The position numbers and the translations under genes were made by a program. Under the pieces are notes generated by a model. It was not told the DNA's origin, did no database searches, and was given only the letters and a program-made list of their open reading frames with translations. Below, in pieces: positions 58,166 through 64,000 of a stretch of DNA of 64,000 nucleotides (its first letter is position 1; the number at the start of each line of letters is the position of its first letter). The DNA is from Notamacropus eugenii. Its lineage: Eukaryota; Chordata; Mammalia; Diprotodontia; Macropodidae. The stretch spans positions 66,057,781-66,121,780 of the forward strand of contig NC_092879.1 of NCBI RefSeq assembly GCF_028372415.1, in the 5' to 3' direction.

Positions 58166-58794
58166 CTCCGCAAGCTTACTCTTCTCCAAAGACCTATTGT
58201 GTGGTGGTTACTGGTTGCTGCTGTGACCTGCCAGAGAGACTAGGTAACATCATACGACTGGCACCACAGGAGAACACTTTCTCTTCCTCTCTGTAAGACT
58301 GAGATCTACATGAGTATCTCCTTGGCATCGTGGCGGCCACTATGAAAGACATTCCCTCCTGGTCTCAAGTTGGCCCAGAGGATTCAGAACAAGTGGCTCA
58401 GCTAGCTGCACTGTGACTTTGTATCATTGCCACCTTTTAGATGAAGGAATTTTGTGACAAAAACAATACCCTTACCAACAGACTAGAGCAAGCATTTCCT
58501 CCAGAACTGAAACTCCAGCTATTCCTCTGGTTTTTTTTTTTTTGGTCCGTCTTGCTTTTTCTTAGCTCTGCCAGCTAGAAATACTTGCTTAGTATGCCCC
58601 TAAGCCTGAAGGAGCTCTCTCAGAATGGGACCTTGCAGGAAGGCTAGAGCTCTGCTAAATGGAAACAGGAGAAGCCATTAGGGTACCTCAAGAAGAAAGC
58701 TAGATGAGGCCGCAGAAAATAGGAGTTCTAGGCTCATCTCTTATAGCAACCAGTTATGGAATCTTGGGTAGGTGTCCTCAACTTTAAACATCTG
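58166..58794. other. Unassigned segment
   Basis: T-run at 58531-58542; no gene or repeat recognised. Confidence 0.4.
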
Positions 58795-58870
58795 TTTTGT
58801 TCTTTTTCTTTATATCTCTAGTGCCTGGCACATAGTAGGCACTTGATAAAAGCTTGTTGATTGAATGATC
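58795..58870 (+). mobile_element. Sense L2 3' tail
   Basis: agtgcctggcacatagtagg, cacttgataaaagcttgttg, attgaatg: the L2 terminus. Confidence 0.6.
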
Positions 58871-59071
58871 TCTAGGAGGAAGTTGGTCTAGATGAGGTCC
58901 CAGGGCTATTTCACCTCTGGCATTTGTGATAATTCTGAGACTATGTCTATACCAAAGTGAAAGAGAAAACAGAGACAATTTTTCAGATGATTTAGACCTG
59001 CAAAACCATATCTTTCTTTCTATACTGGTTCACTTATTCAGATACAGGCTTTTCACTTTCTTTTTTCTTCT

Positions 59072-59583
59072 TTTAATCAGACCTGTGATTTCATCAACAA
59101 GAAAGTCCCTCCACTGAGGGATGTTTTCATTTGCTCTTGTAACTTGTGATAGTATTATAGAGTTACCCATGACACTGACAGGTTGAATGATTTGCCCAGT
59201 CGCACATCTACTGTGTTAGAGGCTAGACTTGAATGCTAATCTTCCTGATTCTGAGGCCTGCCTTCTATCCACACTACCCTGCTTGACCTCTTTCAAAGCC
59301 CACTTTCACTGTTTGAATTCAGTCTGTCTAAATTCAATTTACTCCAATAGGCATTTCTATGGGCACAAGGTAAACTAAGGTAGTAGTGTTTAGAGGGCTA
59401 TTGGACTCAAGTCTGCCTCTCATAGATCCTAATTGTATGAATATAGGAAAGTCACTGACCAGAGAGTTTTCCATTCCCTTGGTAACTCTCCAAGACTGAA
59501 AGTTACAGACAAGGTGCCAATGATTGTGGGTGAAGAGAGTTTCCACACTTGGATTTCCCTGTAGAATGAAATCACAGGTCTGG
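59072..59583. repeat. Two CORE-SINEs in opposite orientation
   Basis: A reverse copy at about 59072-59290 (ctgtgatttcatcaacaaga... tgatttgcccagtcgcacat) and a forward fragment at about 59460-59583 (gagtttccacacttgg... gaatgaaatcacaggtctgg) form an inverted pair. Between them lies another partial SINE core. Confidence 0.65.
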
Positions 59584-59599
59584 ACCTCCCCCCAAAAAT

Positions 59600-59670
59600 G
59601 TCCTAGGTACTGATGATAAAAAGACAAGCATAAAATAGGCCCTTCCCTCAAGGAGCTTATATTCGGTTCA
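59600..59670 (-). mobile_element. Antisense L2 3' tail
   Basis: Reads ctaggtactgatgataaaaa and cccttccctcaaggagctta, a reverse L2 end. Confidence 0.5.
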
Positions 59671-60495
59671 GTCTCTTCCTAGTTTCTATCATGTGAGGTC
59701 TGTTCTCTACGTTTGATTTTTTCTTTATAATTTTCATTATTTTACTTGACACCCTATAAGCACAACCTTCTACAATTGAGTCGTGTCTTCTGTGAAGATC
59801 TCAGGCCTCTTCTGTGTTACACAGAAACAAATGACTAGAAATCTAGCCCAGAGGATCATTTTTTCACATTTTGGGAGAAAGGCCTCATTTTTTTTGGCAT
59901 CTAAGTGTTTCCCTCACCCTTTCCTCTTTCACTAAAGAAGCCAGGATCCTTATATCACCAGGGAAACTTACAGACCCTTGAGCAACTTCTTGGAGCCTGA
60001 TACATTCAGGGATTCGTTTCAGTGAGCAAAGCTCTCAGTCCACATGAAATCCTTGGCTTTTTCTTGATCCGTAGCTTTAGCTATGGTTTCTCCAAGCTGG
60101 TGTGTCTGGTTTAACAAATGGATTTATCAAATGGATTTTTAACTAGAAAAGTAAACATAACAATAAAGCTCTGAAATGATCTTGTAACGTTCGACTGTTC
60201 TGGTCTTTTGCAAGAATGGGAAAGAGGGGGTTGGGGTAGGAGAAGATCTTTTCTAAGTTTTTCTGCTTTTCCGCTGGTTGCTATGGGATTTATCAGGGGC
60301 ATTAGTGAAACAGAAAATTCAACAATGTGCTGCTGGCTTTCCTTCTGTCTAGTTCTAAAAGGTTATAGACAGGAAAAAAGGGAAATATATGTTATAATTT
60401 GTTTAACCAACTGAAGTATAAGAAAATGAGGCTTTTGGGATCACAGCGGTTTGTCACCTGTTCACTGTCAACTGTACAAGGTGTGTAGATTTTGT
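59671..60495. other. Unassigned segment
   Basis: No recognised repeat or gene. Confidence 0.4.
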
Positions 60496-60745
60496 TGATC
60501 AGTTGTTTCAAACATGTCCAACTCTTTGTGATCTCATCTGGGGTTTTCTTGGCAAAGATACTGAAGCTGTTTGCCGTTTCCTTGTCCAACTTATTTGACC
60601 GATGAGAAAACTGAGGTAATAAGTGACTTGCTCAGAGTCACATAGCTAGTAAGTATCTGAGGCCAAATCTGAACTCAGGAAGATTGAGTCTTTCTGACTC
60701 CAGACCCAATTCTCTAGCTACTGCAGCACCACCTAGCAGCCAGAT
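60496..60745 (-). mobile_element. tRNA-headed SINE with BovB-like tail, reverse copy
   Basis: Tail ttgtttcaaacatgtccaac, ggggttttcttggcaaag; core gtgacttgctcagagtcaca; head gcagcaccacctagcagcc. Same family as 33178 and 34308. Confidence 0.8.
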
Positions 60746-60759
60746 TTGGATTTTATAAC

Positions 60760-61355
60760 AAAATGTCTTTTCGAATTGGGTCTGTACAAGTAGTTCTGGT
60801 CACTTACCATGTGTATGGTTTTGGACAAGTCTTTTCCCCTTTGTGGGCCTCAGTTCCTCCCTCTGTGAAATAATGAAGTTTGATTAGCTGAACACCAAGC
60901 TCTAAATCCATGTTTCAGTGATGCTAAGGTACAGTGGTAGTGTAGATTTCTAGAATAATAGTAATTATAAGAATATACACTTATACAACTCTTTGAAGTT
61001 TGCACATTTTGTGCATGATCTCATTTGATCTTCTCAGCATCTCCATAACTTAGGTGCTGTTTTAGTCCCATCTTACAAAGGAGGCAACTGAGGCTCTGAG
61101 AAATCCAATTACTTGCCCCAAGGGTCATAGCTAAGAAGTGTCAGTCTGGCACTCAACTCCATCCAGTTTACAACACAGTTCCTTCACAACAATTCTGTGC
61201 GGTTGGTAGTGAAAGCATTCTTATCCCCATTTTACAGCTGAGGAAACTGAGGCTCAGAGAGTCGGAAGAAAGTTGTCTGAGGTCACATATACAGTAAGTA
61301 GTGGAGCTAGGGTCTTCTGACAAGGGAGTGTTTTTTCCACAATTCCACACTGAAA
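60760..61355. repeat. SINE cluster: one forward fragment, two reverse MIR-type copies
   Basis: 60760-60910 forward (gttttggacaagtcttttcc); 60955-61160 reverse (ctcatttgatcttctcagca, aggaggcaactgaggctctg); 61165-61355 reverse (ccccattttacagctgagga, gtctgaggtcacatatacag). Confidence 0.65.
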
Positions 61356-62099
61356 TCGTTGTTTTACCTGGGATACAGGCAATTATCTACCTACTCACTC
61401 CCCCTCAAAACCCTAACCTATAGCTGAAGAAAGTATAGATTTTGTCAGATAGAGATATAGATAAATATAGATATTGGTCAGAATCACAAGAAAATGGCCT
61501 AACTTGACTTTACTATGTAAATACAGGCTGACTTTGGGGGATTTTTAAAAATTTAAACAATCCCATTTTCCTTACACCCACAGAGTAGTTTAAAAGACAA
61601 TTAGAGAAAAAAAAGTTTAAATATACCTTTGTTGATGCATTTGTTGGGAATTTTCCTTTTTTGTTTCTTTGTTTGTCAAGAACAGAATTGGTCATTAGGG
61701 TTTTACCAAGTATTCTGTTTCTACATTTCTTATCTCTAAATTTGGGGTGATGAAGTAACAATTGCTATAGAAACCTAGCCAGGGGATTGTGATCTGGATT
61801 TCTTTTGTGTTTTCCCCCCTTCCTGCCAATTTCTGTCCATGTTTGGTGGGTTGTAGATGTTTGGGTCAATGGTATAGTCTTGTGATAAGAGGTAGAAATA
61901 GATTGGTTTGAGATGTTCTAAGAGAGAGGGGATTTCCAAATCCCACTTCATTAGCTTGTAATATTTGGGAGGTAGTACCATGTCCCAGGGGCCTGGAACT
62001 GCATTTCTAGAGAACTCTGGTGCGAAGTAGCTAGGTTACCTTGGTCATATCATATCCCAAATGAGAAGATTGTCCAAGGACCTTCTAGCCCCCAATTAT
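61356..62099. other. Unassigned segment
   Basis: Short minus-strand frames without motifs; nothing recognised. Confidence 0.4.
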
Positions 62100-62345
62100 C
62101 TAGGTGGCACAGTCAATAAAGCACAGAACCTGGAGTCAAGGAGGCCTGAGTTCAAATCCTGGCTCAGACATTTGCTAGCTTTGTGATTCTAGGCATATCA
62201 TTTTGCCTGTCTACCTCAGTTTCCTCGATTGTAATTGGGGACTATAATAGTGCCTATCTCACAAAATCATTGTGAAGATCAAATGAGATAATGTGAGGCA
62301 CAATGCCTCATACTTAGTTGGCTCTTGATAAATGCTAATGCCCTT
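62100..62345 (+). mobile_element. tRNA-headed SINE with L2-like end
   Basis: aggtggcacagtcaataaag, tgagttcaaatcctggctca, ctcagtttcctcgattgtaa, agttggctcttgataaatgc. Confidence 0.75.
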
Positions 62346-62699
62346 CTCCCTTCCCCTGTGGTCTTTCCATGCTTTATAAAATCCTGTTTCATCTTAAAAA
62401 AAGCCGATCATATGAACCTGCTTAATTAAATATTTTGAGTAATTTCTAGAGGAATTGTTCCCTATTTATCATAAAATAATGCCTCTAATATGAAAGATTT
62501 GGAGCCTTTACTCTGTACTGAGCTCTCCACTAGCTACTATGTGGATATAAAATCACTTGGGTTATTTACTGAAAGCCTGCAATAGTAATTACTCATTACT
62601 ATGTTAGTCCCTATGCAGGAATACAAAAATTTAAGACATGGAATGTCAAAATTGGAAGGAGTCTTAGGGATCAGTCCCTAAGTCCCTAGTTCAGTCCCC

Positions 62700-63000
62700 T
62701 CCATATATGAATGGAATGGAACACTATTGCGCACTTAAAAAAAAAAAATTAAAAGCAATGGCTTAATGCACTTAAGTAAGCAGAACCAGAAGAACAATTT
62801 AAGCTGTAACAGCATTGGAAAGATAAACAACCTTGAAAGCTTTAAGAAGTCTGCTCAATGCAGTGACCAATCATGATTCTAGGAGACTGATGATGATCCA
62901 TGCTACCCAACGCTGGACAGAGATGACATTCTCAAAATGCAAAGCGAGACACATTTTCAAAATGGTCAATGTGGGAATTTGGTTTTCTAGACCATGCATA
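62700..63000 (+). mobile_element. Sense L1 3'UTR fragment
   Basis: Contains tatgaatggaatggaacact (L1 ORF2 end), gcagaaccagaagaacaatt and gaccaatcatgattctagga, the order of the marsupial-type L1 3' end. It appears to cut an L3/SINE tail at 62636-62699. Confidence 0.7.
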
Positions 63001-63360
63001 TTTGTTACGAAGTTGTTTTGGAAACATTGCTTACCGATGTTGCATTACAAATGTTGTAGCACTTGTTCCAAGCTTGGCTTGAAGCCAAGTTTCAGAAGCA
63101 GGGCCGGATAAGCATTGGTGCTGAGCAGAGGCTAGAGGCACTCCAAGAGGGGGGATTTACCCAAGGAAAGTCAGGGAGACTGGAATAACCAATGAGGTAG
63201 ATTTTTTTGGAGCAGATCTTCTGTTCCGGCTAGCCTTGTATGAAAGGAGAAACAATATCGTTTAGTTCTTAAATGGTTGAAATAAGAACAAAATTTTCCT
63301 TCAAAGAAAATTTGCAATTACAGTACATTTGGTTTGAAGTATATTGGAAGGATGGCTCAT
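63001..63360. other. Unassigned segment after L1 tail
   Basis: No family recognised; it may be a further part of the L1 3' region. Confidence 0.35.
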
Positions 63361-64000
63361 AGAATCACAGGAATCCATATTTGACAGGGACCTCAGTGTC
63401 CATCTGGTTCAACCTATACTTGAAAAAAAAATACTGTATTTCACTGCATAATCATCACAGATTTATGACATTTTTGTAAAAGTGGGGTGTGACCATTATG
63501 TGAAACTTTAAAAATATTGTGCTGGTATTATTTAAAAATCATTTATTTCTAAACTGTCTTTGATGCAAGATGAGAATACATGGAATACTCATGAATATGC
63601 ATTAAAATTGGGAAGATGCAAGTCTTACCACATCACATGACTTAGTACTTCAACACTCTAAAGAAACCACCTAAGTTGGCTTTCGAAATATACCAACAAT
63701 GCACTTGCACTGAGAATTCTAGGCTCACGACTGGCAATGTGCAAGAGATAAATGCATATCTATACGTCAGTACTGAATATGTTGCTGCTCTGCTTATCCT
63801 TTAAGTGGCATGATGAACAGATTACACCGTGGGATGATTATGTGATGAAAGGCTATAAACCAATTTTTGGACTGAAAAAAGCAAGGTGTAATGATTACGT
63901 GGTGAAATACAGTAAGTCCCACTACAGTACACCTGAGAAATGGTTATTCAGTCTCTGCCTGAAGGCCCCTAGTGAGGGGCCCCCTACCTCCTAGGGTAGC
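63361..64000 (-). mobile_element. L3/CR1-type LINE 3' end, split by a MITE and cut by the window end
   Basis: 63361-63431 (agaatcacagg... ggttcaacc) and 63915-64000 (acctgagaaatgg... ctctgcctgaagg) are consecutive parts of the reverse complement of an L3/CR1 tail. The DNA element at 63434-63912 interrupts them. The relic continues past the window. Confidence 0.65.
63434..63912. mobile_element. Tc1/mariner-type MITE, 479 bases
   Basis: Terminal inverted repeats of about 30 bases begin CTGTATTTCAC and match at about 26 of 30 positions. They are flanked by TA at 63432-63433 and 63913-63914, the hallmark target duplication of Tc1/mariner elements. Related motifs of the form ATTATGTGAAA also occur internally at about 63487-63506 and 63831-63850, giving subterminal repeats. 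There is no transposase frame, so it is non-autonomous. Confidence 0.75.

Noticed and set aside
63752-63994. 80-codon plus frame at the window end
   Set aside because: Lies across the mariner-type MITE and an L3 tail.
1-64000. Endogenous retrovirus or solo LTR
   Set aside because: I found no pair of similar LTR-like ends, primer-binding site or retroviral protein motif. The unclassified stretch 35133-35749 was considered, but evidence is insufficient.

Overview
This is a mammalian genomic window, most likely from a marsupial. The coding content is one intact host gene, SLITRK2, at about 48.9-51.4 kb on the + strand. The marsupial call rests on the repeats: many CORE-SINE/MIR-type copies, tRNA-headed SINEs with RTE-like or BovB-like tails, an RTE-clade LINE, L1 copies whose 3' ends look like marsupial L1, and abundant L2 and L3/CR1 relics. 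I cannot decide between opossum, dasyurid and kangaroo lineages. SLITRK2 is X-linked in placental mammals, so this is probably marsupial X, but that is inference.

Layout. 1-45 kb is gene-poor intergenic DNA built from layered transposon relics: L3/CR1 (0.8-1.3 kb), L2 (1.7-2.4, 27-29.5, 41.5-42.7 kb), antisense L1 (4.1-5.6 and 20-21.9 kb), sense L1 (26.1-26.9 kb), a + strand RTE LINE (23.3-24.9 kb), two families of hAT-like DNA elements and several dozen SINEs. Between them lie SINE-poor blocks that may hold conserved non-coding elements. One unrecognised minus-strand open frame with 69-base codon-periodic repeats lies at 13.9-14.5 kb. A CpG island at 47.4-48.7 kb carries a perfect CRE and a predicted non-coding first exon with a short uORF. 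A 590-base 5'UTR intron ends exactly where the coding exon begins. The SLITRK2 coding sequence is uninterrupted (848 codons) and is followed by about 4.9 kb of nearly SINE-free, AT-rich DNA that looks like the 3'UTR, ending at a poly(A) signal near 56.31 kb. From 57.3 kb onward SINE-rich intergenic DNA resumes. The window closes in an L3/CR1 relic split by a 479-base Tc1/mariner-type MITE.

SLITRK2 is a postsynaptic leucine-rich-repeat adhesion protein. The island, CRE, uORF, 5'UTR intron and long 3'UTR together make a plausible neuronal regulatory unit. I saw no tRNA or rRNA gene, no CRISPR array, and no convincing endogenous retrovirus with paired LTRs. I found no clearly new biological system. 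The least explained items are the repeat-bearing open frame near 14 kb, the uORF arrangement and the two MITE families.
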